Positions 8,699 to 17,614 of a DNA stretch of 64,000 bases are shown here, in pieces. The stretch is from CAUYUA01 sp963575675 (lineage in GTDB: Bacteria > Pseudomonadota > Alphaproteobacteria > Azospirillales > Azospirillaceae), in the NCBI GenBank assembly GCA_963575675.1, contig CAUYUA010000217.1:47868-111867 (forward strand), written 5' to 3'. The stretch's first letter is position 1. Every line of letters begins with the position of its first letter. The notes below the pieces were generated by a model. That model worked only from the letters and a program-made list of their open reading frames with translations, was not told the DNA's origin and did no database searches. The position numbers and the translations under genes are program-made.

Positions 8699-9820
8699 TT
8701 ACACCTTGAGGTTATACCTGGCTCCGAGTTTCTTTAAACCTTCGCGGAGTTCGTTTTTAACTTCAAGCGCCAAACGAGCTTCGCGTTGTTGCAATATTTG
8801 CTGAATCTCGCTGGGAGAGGATTGGTTGTCGTTTTGCGCTGTAGAAGTCGTCGGCATAACGGTAAGAGACCATCCAACAGGGGTTTGTGTATTGGGCGGC
8901 GAGATAATTGCTTCGTATTTGCCGACGGCAAGGTCGACCGTAACGGGTTTCATGTAGTCTGGGTCTTCTGCGCCGGTGTTGGAGCCCGAGGCGATGGTTT
9001 TGCCGGAGGAATCCACCAAAGAGAATTTGCCGTAGGGCAGGCTGAAGGTGATGTCGAATTTTCCGGCCGCGACGACCTCAACGGTGTGTTTTTGGGCGGT
9101 GGCGAGATCAAGAGCGTTGGGCGAGGAGGTCCCTTGAAGAATGCCGCCTCCTGTGGTGACGGCTGTTGTGGTGCGGTGGTTGATTTCCATCGCATAGGCT
9201 CGCCCGAAAGCGCCGGGCGTGGTTTGGGTGATGTTGAGCTGGTAAGAGCCCGGCGCCAGTTTGACGCTGACGGACTCCGGATTGGTTTGATTGACGCCGT
9301 ATGCGATCATTTCGTTTCTGGAATTGATCAGGCTAAACGAGGTGAGGCTGGAGGTGAGGTTGAAATTATATTCTCCTTCATCGTAAACGAGCAATTGGCG
9401 GGTGTCTTGGGGGAGTCCGCCGGAGCCGGAAACATTGGCGACGCCATGAACTTGAGTGGAATCGGCTGTAAGGTTTATTGTGCGGTCTTGAACGTGTCGT
9501 TCAATAGTGACGGCGTAATCTGTGGAAGGGAGGTCTTTTCCCTGCATTTCAATCAGTAGACTATAAGTGTCTCGCGAGAGATTGACGCGCACCGGCACAG
9601 GGCTAAAATCAGTCTTTCCGGTGGCGACAGAATTATTGGCTGAATCGCGCAGCTCAAAGCGCGTCAGATTTCCACTGACGGCGAAACTATATGTTCCTGA
9701 TTGTCCATGTTCCACAGTGAGCGCGCGAGTGTCGCTCATATACCCGTTTGAGTTGAGAGTCGAAGTTCGACCATTAAAATATGTTTGAAAGCCGGAGAGG
9801 GCGACCGCGCTGGTTGTCAT
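8699..9820 (-). CDS. Protein of three tandem beta-sandwich-like repeats, unknown function
   Basis: The 373-residue product has three related units at about residues 31-107, 139-215 and 240-322. Each shows the pattern (G)xYxFxLxxxLxxFxLxxSxxxxxAxG, then xVxVxLxxGxYxxxI. This resembles bacterial pre-peptidase C-terminal (PPC) beta-sandwich domains, but I did not run a search. The C-terminal 40 residues are charged and helical (EIQQILQQREARLALEVKNELREGL). No signal peptide is visible at MTTSAVALSGFQ, so it may be cytosolic or exported by a non-Sec route. It is alone on its strand, with no partner gene next to it. Confidence 0.7.
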   Translation of the reverse strand: MTTSAVALSGFQTYFNGRTSTLNSNGYMSDTRALTVEHGQSGTYSFAVSGNLTRFELRDSANNSVATGKTDFSPVPVRVNLSRDTYSLLIEMQGKDLPSTDYAVTIERHVQDRTINLTADSTQVHGVANVSGSGGLPQDTRQLLVYDEGEYNFNLTSSLTSFSLINSRNEMIAYGVNQTNPESVSVKLAPGSYQLNITQTTPGAFGRAYAMEINHRTTTAVTTGGGILQGTSSPNALDLATAQKHTVEVVAAGKFDITFSLPYGKFSLVDSSGKTIASGSNTGAEDPDYMKPVTVDLAVGKYEAIISPPNTQTPVGWSLTVMPTTSTAQNDNQSSPSEIQQILQQREARLALEVKNELREGLKKLGARYNLKV

Positions 9821-10097
9821 TGGGAAGCCAGTTCCTTTCTTTTCCCGAGCGGGCCGGTTTGAATTTGGCGCCGGCTGATTCCCGGATTGTTGTTGCGAGT
9901 CCCTGCCGCGTTGGCCGTTGAAGGCAAACTATGCGCTTGTTTTTTAGGGGCGGCAATCACATTTACAGTGATTCCGTTGTGTCGTCTTTGGTTGGCGTGA
10001 TGTTGTTTTGCTGTCGTGTCTTTGTTTTTTTATGGCTCCGAATTAAAATGGTGACGTTCATCGATCTCATTCTTTTCTGTTTTAAAGAGGAGCGCCA

Positions 10098-10190
10098 ATG
10101 TTTCCAATGATTCGAAAAATCATTCGTTGGGCGCAGTTAGAGAAACGAATGTTCTCTCTAGATAATCTCTGCATTTTTCTGTTAAATTAA
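10098..10190 (+). CDS. Candidate 30-residue peptide gene with strong ribosome site
   Basis: An AGAGGAG ribosome-binding sequence sits six to eight bases before an ATG at 10098. The frame encodes 30 residues (MFPMIRKIIRWAQLEKRMFS, then DNLCIFLLN) and stops at TAA. The peptide is basic and amphipathic at the front and hydrophobic at the end. It is at the edge of the very AT-rich gap before the XRE regulator. I recognise no family. The initiation signal is better than at many genes here, but such a short frame could still be chance. Confidence 0.4.
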   Translation: MFPMIRKIIRWAQLEKRMFSLDNLCIFLLN

Positions 10191-10738
10191 CAACGTGTGT
10201 TGAAGGAAAAAAGAAGAAGATATTTTTTTGAAGTTATGAAATAAATTGTAGTTCATTTTTATAATAAAATATCTTATTGTTTACAATATTATTAATAAAT
10301 ATGAATATTTTGATTGTAATATTTAATATTATATAAAAATTTACACAGATTATTATTTATTTAATATGTTTTTTCATATACCGTAAAAGATATATTCTGT
10401 TTGTTAATGTAAAATTTTTCTATAAAAATATATATATTACTGTTTTTCTATGCATTGTTTTGGATGATTTAAGCCAAGATATTAACTGGTGGAGCGTTCA
10501 TATTATTTATTAAATGATGATTTTTATTTTTGTTTGGAATGATTCTGTGTCGTTGATCGCATTGTGACGATTTATGATTGTGCGAATTTTTAGCTTGTAT
10601 CGTTAACGAGATGTGAATTAAAGAGAATTTCATTTTCCATGAGACGCCATGCTGGCGCCGGGGGAGTATTTGTTGGTATAACATACTCGTTACCGCCATT
10701 TCGAATAACCAACCAGAACATGTATAAGGGGTGGTCTC
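10191..10738. other. Very AT-rich gene-free region upstream of the XRE regulator
   Basis: From about 10190 to 10620 the sequence is dominated by A and T with long TAATATTAT-type runs, unlike the rest of the window. No frame shows coding character. It probably contains the promoter of the XRE gene and may bind nucleoid proteins that prefer AT-rich DNA; it may also mark horizontally acquired DNA. The adjoining stretch 9821-10097 is also without a recognisable gene. Confidence 0.7.
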
Positions 10739-11341
10739 GTGAAAAAGCGCGCTCTGGAAAAAGGCGAAGGGACGAATGAGGTGGACGCCCTGGTTGGGCG
10801 GCGGTTAAAAGAGTTGCGCATGCTGGCGGGGTTGAGCCAGGGTGATCTTGCGGCGACCATTGGATTGACGTTTCAGCAGCTTCAGAAATATGAACGCGGA
10901 GTCAATCGGATTTCCGCCAGCAAACTCTATTTGTTGGCTTTACACCTCAAAGTTTCTGTCTCTGCGTTTTTTTCCGATTTGGAAGGTCAGCAGGACGACA
11001 GTAGAGAGAATTTCTCGGTTGTGGCTCACGGTGTTTCGGTGGGGGAGACTGCGTCCGCAGGCGATGATGTGGAGTTCTCACGCGAGGGGCAGGCGTTGTC
11101 GCGGAGTTTCCAAAGGATTTGTGATTCGAAAAAGAGAGACGCTATTCGCGCGTTCGTAGAAGCTTGCGCCGGGGTTCCATCGACTGATCATGCTTCCGTT
11201 GATCACGCTTCCGTTGAAGAAAGCGATGGCGAAGGAGGGAATAACGGCGGTTTGCGCGGTGTCGGCTCTGATGACGCGCCGAAAAAAAGTCGGAGGCCGC
11301 GTGGCGCCACTTGGCATCCTTCCGACATTAGTCGCCGTTGA
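10739..11341 (+). CDS. XRE-family helix-turn-helix transcriptional regulator
   Basis: The 200-residue protein starts at GTG 10739 after an AAGGGG ribosome site. Residues about 18-80 form a Cro/C1-type HTH: VGRRLKELRMLAGLSQGDLA, then GLTFQQLQKYERGVNRISAS as the recognition part, and LYLLALHLKVSVSAFF. The C-terminal half is poorly conserved and ends in a basic KKSRRPRG segment. Short proteins with this HTH are numerous in Rhodospirillales. Targets are unknown; the AT-rich upstream region may be its own operator. The gene is convergent with the HD hydrolase. Confidence 0.85.
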   Translation: MKKRALEKGEGTNEVDALVGRRLKELRMLAGLSQGDLAATIGLTFQQLQKYERGVNRISASKLYLLALHLKVSVSAFFSDLEGQQDDSRENFSVVAHGVSVGETASAGDDVEFSREGQALSRSFQRICDSKKRDAIRAFVEACAGVPSTDHASVDHASVEESDGEGGNNGGLRGVGSDDAPKKSRRPRGATWHPSDISRR

Positions 11342-11367
11342 TCAGTCGATTGGGGAAGCGCTCCGAT

Positions 11368-12000
11368 CTATCGCCGAGTTTGGCGATCGAGGGAGGTTTT
11401 GGGGCGCTGCGTCGTCGTCGCCAATTCGCGGTAACGCCGAAGAAACAGAGCCATGGCGTCATCGGGCCCCAGAGGCGTGATCAGAGTGGCGCTTGGCGGC
11501 GGCAAGTTGCGCCAATTCAATCGATGCGGGGCGCATAGATCGCGAAGCTCTGTAGCGAGAGCGCGTTGATCCGCTGTTTTCACAGCTTCCGGCTCTGGGT
11601 GACGGAATCCGAAACGTCGCGCCAGCGCTTGTTTTAACGGGTTTATCGCTTCACGGATGCGGTCGCGGCCGATCCGCACTTTCCAAGGAGTCGGCCAGTC
11701 TCCAGTAAACGCTTCCTCGCAGTCGTGCATCAGAGCGTCGAAAGCTGTCTCTGGCGTTGTTAACTCGCTGGTTAAGACGCAGTGTTGCGCAACGCTGTAG
11801 AAGTGGCGGGTGTTGCCGACGAATCGGCACTGATACGCCAAAGGCCGAGCGATGTCATCGATTTCAAACCGGCTGAAATCGGGGTTTTCCAGGTCTACCG
11901 TGCGGCCAGAGTACGTGAGCATTACTGCTGTCGGTTCCGGGACGTCGAGCAAGTCATATTGGTCGGGATCATGAATCGTCGGCGAAAAGCGGCGGGCCAT
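11368..12000 (-). CDS. HD-domain phosphohydrolase, YfbR-like
   Basis: The 210-residue product contains the HD signature H...HD...D: SVAQHCVLTSEL gives the first His, ALMHDCEEAFTGDWPTPWK gives HD plus the conserved E and D. The N-terminal stretch MLTYSGRTVDLENPDFSRFE followed by DDIARPLAYQCRFVGNTRHFY is typical of a phage- and alphaproteobacteria-associated subgroup related to 5'-deoxynucleotidase YfbR. It probably hydrolyses a nucleoside monophosphate. It reads toward the XRE gene and follows the CoxG-like gene on the same strand. Confidence 0.82.
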   Translation of the reverse strand: MARRFSPTIHDPDQYDLLDVPEPTAVMLTYSGRTVDLENPDFSRFEIDDIARPLAYQCRFVGNTRHFYSVAQHCVLTSELTTPETAFDALMHDCEEAFTGDWPTPWKVRIGRDRIREAINPLKQALARRFGFRHPEPEAVKTADQRALATELRDLCAPHRLNWRNLPPPSATLITPLGPDDAMALFLRRYRELATTTQRPKTSLDRQTRR

Positions 12001-12055
12001 GGGTGTGGAAGCTTTCTAAATAGACTTCTTTGGTTTTTGGGATTGTAAACCGCAA

Positions 12056-12643
12056 TCAAGTCGAAGCAATCGGAAGAGGGGCGATGGTCTCTTCGGCGCG
12101 GATGGGCGGATTGTTCAGAAGAATTTCGGCGAAACGTTCAAAAAACATCGTCGCCATCGAGCGAGCGGCTGCGTCGATCAGTCGAGCGCCGAGTTGCGCC
12201 AGTCGGCCTCCAACTTGCGCTTGAACCGTGTAAGAAAGGACGGCGTTGCCTTCCTCGGTTTCAAAAAGTTGGACGTCTGCGGCTCCTTTGGCGAAGCCTG
12301 CGACGCCACCTTCACCTTGACCCGTTAGGCGGTAATGGCGAGGGGGAGCTATGTCGTTCAGATATAAGCGTCCAGAGAATTTTGTGCGTATGGGGCCAAC
12401 CTTTACGACGGCTATGGCCTGGAATTCGGTTTCAGAGATTTTTTCGATGGTTTCGCATCCGGGGATGCAGTGTTTTAGAATCTCTGGCGTGTTAAGAGCA
12501 GCCCAAACCTGGGGCGGAGGCGCGGGAATATGGATGGCGTCCGATATCTCCATGGAGCGATCACAATCGTCTCGTTTACGTTCCAAGACGGTAGGCTTTT
12601 TTGCGGCCAACGGCAAGAGCGCGTTGTCAGAGGATGATTGCAT
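12056..12643 (-). CDS. CoxG-like SRPBCC-fold protein
   Basis: From residue 31 (MEISDAIHIPAPPPQVWAAL) the sequence follows the carbon monoxide dehydrogenase subunit G family: PEILKHCIPGCETIEKIS, then VKVGPIRTKFSGRLYL, GQGEGGVAGFAKGAADVQL and a Ser/Thr-free VGGRLAQLGARLID motif. CoxG anchors or helps mature molybdenum CO-dehydrogenase-like enzymes; many solitary homologues have no such partner. No coxLMS genes are visible, although mobA lies 19 kb away. The start may be 12643 or the internal ATG at 12553; neither has a strong ribosome site. Confidence 0.82.
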   Translation of the reverse strand: MQSSSDNALLPLAAKKPTVLERKRDDCDRSMEISDAIHIPAPPPQVWAALNTPEILKHCIPGCETIEKISETEFQAIAVVKVGPIRTKFSGRLYLNDIAPPRHYRLTGQGEGGVAGFAKGAADVQLFETEEGNAVLSYTVQAQVGGRLAQLGARLIDAAARSMATMFFERFAEILLNNPPIRAEETIAPLPIAST

Positions 12644-12929
12644 GGTTAGGGGAGAATTAATATATTTGGATTAGAAAATTGAGAATCGTCGAAAAGACTG
12701 GATTCCAAAGATGGTTCCTATTTTTTTCGTTGTGCGAAAAAGACCGAAGGGGGAGCTTGGCTATCGCGAGATGTGACGCGCTGCTGCGGCGTTGAGAGCG
12801 TCTGGTATTTTGATGGTCTTTTGGTGAGGATATGTTATTGTATTGGAGATTTTTGTATATCAAGCTTGCACATTAAGCGCGCGCGCCGTGATCTGTTGAA
12901 TGGCGATTCAATAACATAATGGTGTCAGC

Positions 12930-14594
12930 ATGACTTTGCAGTATTCTGATTTGCTTCGTATCTTGCAGGTCATGGATGTCGGCGTCATTTGCGACGAAAG
13001 TCAGGGGCGTATTCGATGTTATGGGCCGCTTTGCGCTTCTTTAAGCGATATTTTAGAGGCCTGCGATCCCACGGAGAGCAAACCGGCTCTTGATGACGCC
13101 TGTGAGATTGCGACGCCGGGTTCTTTGTCTGTGTTTTTTGAAAAAGCTCTTTCGTTGAAGGAAGGGTTGCATGCGGCGTTTGCCTCTGAGGCGTTGGCGC
13201 CGGTCGATGGAGAGACCGCAGAAGCTGTTCTGGACGCTGTTTTGAACGGCTCCGGGCAAGGAAGCGTCGTGCTTCATGGGCGCCGGCGCGTGCGTTTGTT
13301 GCGTGTGGCGCGTCCGGCGGGCGGCTTGATTTTGCTGATTCGCCCCGAGCGGACAACCGCCGACACGAATGAGGCCAAGTTGAATTTGTTTCGGACCACG
13401 TTGGAAATGTTGTCCGATGCGGTGACCGTCGTTGATAAAGACCTTAATATTGTTCTATGGAATCAAAATCTTTTGTCGTTTTTGAATTTTCCTCCCTCTT
13501 TGGTGGCGCCGGGAGGCACTTTGATTGATTTATTTTGGTATAATGCTCGGCGTGGCGAGTACGGCGAAGGCGATCCTGAAGAGCAGGTGCGTCATCGCAC
13601 GGCTTTGGCGCGGCAATGGAAGTCGCACGCCTTTCAGCGTGTTCGGCCTGATGGTCGCGTGCTTGAGATTCGCGGCAATCCAATTCCCGGCGGCGGTTTC
13701 GTCACCACCTACACCGACATCACGGCGCGCGCGCGCGCTGAATCCGAACTCCGCGCCGCCAAGGATCGTGTGGAGCAAGCGCTGGAAGATTTAAGAGCCA
13801 CTCAAAACAGTTTACTGCAAGCAGAGAAAATGGCGTCGTTGGGAGGGCTGGTCGCCGGAGTCGCTCATGAAATCAACACTCCGGTCGGGATTGGTCTAAC
13901 CAGCGCCTCAACTTTGGCCGTCGTGACGGAGGAGATTCGGCGTCTTTATCAAAACGACGACATGTCGCAGGAAGAGTTTGAAAATTATTTGGATATGGCA
14001 AGCGAAGCGGCGCGGTTGATGATGGTCAATATGAATCGCGCCGCCGAGTTAATTCGTAGTTTCAAACAAGTCGCCGTCGACCAAACCAGCGCCGAGCGGA
14101 GAGAATTCGAACTAGGATCTTATATACACGAAGTTTTATTAAGTCTAAAACCTGCTTTGAAAAAAACACCTCACGCCGTTCTGGTTGAATGTCCGCAAGC
14201 GTTGATCGTTGATAGCTACCCCGGCGCATTATCTCAAATTATAACAAATTTTGTGATGAATGCCTTACTTCATGCGTTTCAAGGAACCGAAGTTGGATGC
14301 TTGACTATTTCCGTCAAACGGATGGATGATGATCAAATAAACCTTAATTTTACAGACAACGGAAAAGGAATCCCGTCTGAATATTTATCAAAGATTTTTG
14401 ATCCGTTTTTTACGACGCGTCGTAGCGCCGGAGGAAGTGGTTTGGGTTTGCATGTTGTTTATAATCTTGTGACGATAACCTTGCAGGGAAAAATCTCTGT
14501 TGAAAGTTGCGAGGGGTGGGGCACGCGGTTTTCTTTGAGTTTTCCCCGTGTGGCGGCGTCGATGATAAAAGACGTTGGGGGAGAACGGGAATGA
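12930..14594 (+). CDS. PAS-domain sensor histidine kinase
   Basis: The 554-residue protein has an uncharacterised N-terminal region (1-150), a PAS_7-like domain (about 153-270; VVDKDLNIVLWNQNLLSFLN and GNPIPGGGFVTTYTDITAR), a coiled linker, an H-box with phosphoacceptor His313 in GVAHEINTPVG, and a HATPase domain with N-box NFVMNALLHAF and G-boxes DNGKGIPSEYL and GGSGLGLHVV. No membrane segment is seen, so it is a cytosolic sensor. It precedes a receiver-GGDEF protein in the same direction, separated by 340 bp, and may signal to it. Confidence 0.9.
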   Translation: MTLQYSDLLRILQVMDVGVICDESQGRIRCYGPLCASLSDILEACDPTESKPALDDACEIATPGSLSVFFEKALSLKEGLHAAFASEALAPVDGETAEAVLDAVLNGSGQGSVVLHGRRRVRLLRVARPAGGLILLIRPERTTADTNEAKLNLFRTTLEMLSDAVTVVDKDLNIVLWNQNLLSFLNFPPSLVAPGGTLIDLFWYNARRGEYGEGDPEEQVRHRTALARQWKSHAFQRVRPDGRVLEIRGNPIPGGGFVTTYTDITARARAESELRAAKDRVEQALEDLRATQNSLLQAEKMASLGGLVAGVAHEINTPVGIGLTSASTLAVVTEEIRRLYQNDDMSQEEFENYLDMASEAARLMMVNMNRAAELIRSFKQVAVDQTSAERREFELGSYIHEVLLSLKPALKKTPHAVLVECPQALIVDSYPGALSQIITNFVMNALLHAFQGTEVGCLTISVKRMDDDQINLNFTDNGKGIPSEYLSKIFDPFFTTRRSAGGSGLGLHVVYNLVTITLQGKISVESCEGWGTRFSLSFPRVAASMIKDVGGERE

Positions 14595-14934
14595 GCCGGC
14601 GTAACGCGCCAAGTGTGTTTCGTTTGTTAGTTTATTTAAAAGATGGCTCAGATTGGAAGTGATGTTTTTGATGTTTGTTTTTTTATGGGATTGAGTGTAA
14701 TGTAAATTAATGTCAATTTTACTTAATTGCGCTCGGTGTGGCGCCAAGGCTGCTTCGTTGGAAACAGTGATGAATTTTTCAGATAGGCTCTAGTAAACGC
14801 GACTTCTTGTGTTTACTATCCAAGGTTAAGAGCTTTTTTTATTGTTGCTTGTTTCGACGTTACCATTGTCTCTATTTTAGCGCCTAACGTGCGCGTTCAA
14901 GTCGTGAAGTCGTCGGGAACAACCGGAGAATGCA
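14595..14934. other. Intergenic region before the REC-GGDEF gene
   Basis: No gene is visible. The first 200 bases are AT-rich. The start codon downstream is preceded by CCGGAGAA. I could not assign a promoter with confidence. Confidence 0.4.
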
Positions 14935-16845
14935 ATGGCCGGCAAGATTGTTTTTGCCAAGAAAAAACATGGTGAAGACGCACATTGGGGAAGGCCTTGG
15001 ACGATCCTCATTGTGGATGATGAGCCGGAAGTTCATTCGGTGACGCGGTTGGCCTTGCGTGACGTCACCTATAAAGAGAGGCCGCTTCAGTTTCTGGAGG
15101 CGTATTCGGCGGGGGAAGCAAGAAAAATATTGGCCGAGCATAATGACATCGCGTTGATACTTCTCGATGTGGTGATGGAAACCGACGACGCCGGTTTGCT
15201 GTTGGTGGATGAGATTCGCAGCAATTTTGGAAACCGTAAGTCAAGAATAGTATTGCGCACCGGACAGCCTGGACAGGCGCCGGAAAAAGAGATTATTGTT
15301 CGTTATGATATAAATGATTACAAAGCGAAAACAGAGCTGACGCAAGAACGATTGTTTACAACTGTCGTATCCGCTCTGCGTTCGTATGATGACATTATTG
15401 CGTTGGACTTTAATCGGCAAGGATTAGAGCGAATTGTTGCCGCATCGGCTTCTCTGTTCCAAGTGCGCTCGATGGAGATGTTCGCGAGCGGCGTACTGAC
15501 GCAAGTCAGCGGGGTTTTAGGATGTGGCGAAGATGGCATTCTGGCGATGCGGCGCGGCGATTTGGGGGGAGGGCATCCAGATGATTTATATGTTATGGCT
15601 GCGGCGGGGCGTTATCAATGTATGATCAATCAACCGGCGGAAGCATGTGTTAATCATGAAATTGCGCAATTAGTTTCTCAGGCTTTGTTTGAAAAACGTC
15701 ATCTCTATGATCGTAGTAAAAACTGCTTGTATCTCCGCACGCCGAACGACCGAGAAATGGCTGTTTTTTTTCGCACGGATCGTCCATTGACGGCTTTGGA
15801 TCGGCAGTTGTTGGAAGTGTTGTGCGTGAATATTTCCATCGGTTTAGACAATGTGCAGATGTGCGAGTCTTTGTCTGATATGAACCATAACCTTGAACGC
15901 TTGGTTGATGAGCGGACGCAAGAGCTGGACATAAAACGCTTGGAGGCGGAAGCGGCGACTCGACGGCTTCGCGGAATTATTGAATTGGCGCAGGACGCAA
16001 TTATCTCGGTAGATGCTGGGCATCGAATCACGTTGTTCAATCCGGCGGCTGAACGGATGTTTGGATGGTCGGCGGCGGAATGTGTTGGGCAGTCGTTAAA
16101 TATTCTATTGCCGGAAGATGTGATGACGTCTCACGCCTCTGTCGTGGCGCGCTTTGCCTCCGGAAAAAACGACGCCAATGAGGTTGCGCGACCGGAACTG
16201 CGAGGGCGTCGTCGTTCTGGAGAGGTTTTTCCAGCAGAAATCTCGATTTCTCGCCTCTGTACGGGACAAGGCGTGGTTCTGACGGCAATGATTCGCGACG
16301 TGACGCAGCGCCGGGCTATGGAACAAGAATTGCGGCGTTTGGCGGCCACGGATTCGTTGACTGGCGTCAGCAATCGTCGTTGTTTTTTGGATGCGGCGTC
16401 TCAAGAATTCGCTGTTTCCGAGGAATCACTGCGGCCTGTGTCGGTTTTGATGATGGATGTTGATTACTTTAAACGGATAAATGACGGTTTTGGTCATGCC
16501 GTTGGTGATCAAGTGTTGTGCGCTTTGGTGGATGTGTGCCGAATGAGTTTACGTTCGGATGATCTTATTGGACGTTATGGAGGAGAAGAGTTCGTAATTC
16601 TTCTACCGAATACTGATCATGAAATGGCGTGTGTGATGGCGGAGTATTTGCGGGCGCAAATAGCCGGAACGAAAATGGCTTCCACGGTGAAGGGGCCGCT
16701 TTATTGTTCCGTCAGCATCGGCGTTGCAAGTCGTTCGGCTCAAACATCGGGTGTGGATGACGTGTTGATGGCTGCGGATGATGCGCTTTACAGGGCCAAG
16801 GCTGCTGGGAGAAACCGTGTGGAAGTAGCGAGAAACACTTCATAG
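14935..16845 (+). CDS. REC-DUF3369-PAS-GGDEF diguanylate cyclase
   Basis: The 636-residue protein begins with a receiver domain (ILIVDDEPEVHS; phosphoacceptor Asp78 in LLDVVMET; RTGQPGQAPE near 125), followed by a DUF3369 sensor-like region (ASASLFQVRSMEMFASGVL), a PAS domain (IIELAQDAIISVDAGHRITL) and a GGDEF domain. The active site is GGEEF at 549-553, preceded five residues earlier by RSDD (540-543), an intact allosteric inhibitory RXXD site. It should make c-di-GMP and be product-inhibited. Its receiver head is a close paralogue of the one at the front of the 26-29 kb hybrid kinase. Confidence 0.93.
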   Translation: MAGKIVFAKKKHGEDAHWGRPWTILIVDDEPEVHSVTRLALRDVTYKERPLQFLEAYSAGEARKILAEHNDIALILLDVVMETDDAGLLLVDEIRSNFGNRKSRIVLRTGQPGQAPEKEIIVRYDINDYKAKTELTQERLFTTVVSALRSYDDIIALDFNRQGLERIVAASASLFQVRSMEMFASGVLTQVSGVLGCGEDGILAMRRGDLGGGHPDDLYVMAAAGRYQCMINQPAEACVNHEIAQLVSQALFEKRHLYDRSKNCLYLRTPNDREMAVFFRTDRPLTALDRQLLEVLCVNISIGLDNVQMCESLSDMNHNLERLVDERTQELDIKRLEAEAATRRLRGIIELAQDAIISVDAGHRITLFNPAAERMFGWSAAECVGQSLNILLPEDVMTSHASVVARFASGKNDANEVARPELRGRRRSGEVFPAEISISRLCTGQGVVLTAMIRDVTQRRAMEQELRRLAATDSLTGVSNRRCFLDAASQEFAVSEESLRPVSVLMMDVDYFKRINDGFGHAVGDQVLCALVDVCRMSLRSDDLIGRYGGEEFVILLPNTDHEMACVMAEYLRAQIAGTKMASTVKGPLYCSVSIGVASRSAQTSGVDDVLMAADDALYRAKAAGRNRVEVARNTS

Positions 16846-17001
16846 CATTGCATTGAAATTCGGAAAGAAATAGGATGTTTTTTTATGTTTCTTGAGAGGG
16901 CGGTAAGAATCTCAAAATGGCGTTGTGAGGAAACCTTGACTTGAGACTTCTATATGTTTAAACGATGTTTTTTGTCATAACAAATCAAAGGGACGTTGAA
17001 A

Positions 17002-17502
17002 ATGAGCGCCATACCCTATCTTATCACTAAGGTGATGTATTACAGTCGGTGGATTTTGGTTGTGTTTTATGGCGGGCTTGTTGCTGCGCTTCTGTTGTTC
17101 GGGCTTTACTACATTAAGAAAATATACAAGGTGTCTCTCACTGCGGGAGGAATGGAGTCTTCTGATTTAATTCTTTCTATGTTGTCTATGATTGATATGA
17201 CGTTAATTGCAAGTTTGATTGTTATGGTTCTTATCAGTGGGTATGACAGCTTCGTCGCCAAGTTTAGTAGCGTTCAGGGAGGCGAAAAGCTGGAGGATTT
17301 GACTCATGTCAGTTCTGGAGCAATAAAACTTAAAATTTCGACGGCAATCATTGTTATATCATCGATTTATATTTTGGAAATGTCCATGGACTTTCCAAAA
17401 TTTAATACCAACGAGATACTCTGGGCGTTGATAATGCATGGTTCTTTGGTTGCGACGGGACTTGCTCTCGCATTTATTGAGCGTATGTCCGGTCATCATT
17501 GA
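17002..17502 (+). CDS. YqhA/UPF0114-family inner membrane protein
   Basis: The 166-residue product starts at ATG 17002 after AAAGGGA; an in-frame TTG two codons earlier is less likely. It has about three to four membrane segments: WILVVFYGGLVAALLLFGLY, LILSMLSMIDMTLIASLIVM, AIIVISSIYILEM and ILWALIMHGSLVATGLALAF. The SMIDMTLIASLIVMVLISGY block is typical of UPF0114 (E. coli YqhA). The function of the family is not established. It is convergent with uvrB. Confidence 0.88.
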   Translation: MSAIPYLITKVMYYSRWILVVFYGGLVAALLLFGLYYIKKIYKVSLTAGGMESSDLILSMLSMIDMTLIASLIVMVLISGYDSFVAKFSSVQGGEKLEDLTHVSSGAIKLKISTAIIVISSIYILEMSMDFPKFNTNEILWALIMHGSLVATGLALAFIERMSGHH

Positions 17503-17546
17503 GCGCGTGTTCGGTCGTGACATTACTAGAAATATGAATGAAAATG

Positions 17547-17581
17547 AGACGGGGTCAGAGGTTGTGTTTCTAGCCCCGTCT
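17547..17581. terminator. Bidirectional terminator between the yqhA-like gene and uvrB
   Basis: AGACGGGG (17547-17554) pairs with CCCCGTCT (17574-17581). The plus strand continues into ATTATTTTTTATTATT. It sits between convergent genes, as expected of a shared terminator. Confidence 0.7.
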
Positions 17582-17614
17582 GGTTCATTATTTTTTATTA
17601 TTGGTTTTATGGCG

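Noticed and set aside
8786..9559. A 257-codon open frame on the plus strand opposite the three-domain protein
   Set aside because: Gly/Arg/Cys/Val-rich low-complexity product, no ribosome site, fully antisense to a gene with clear domain repeats.
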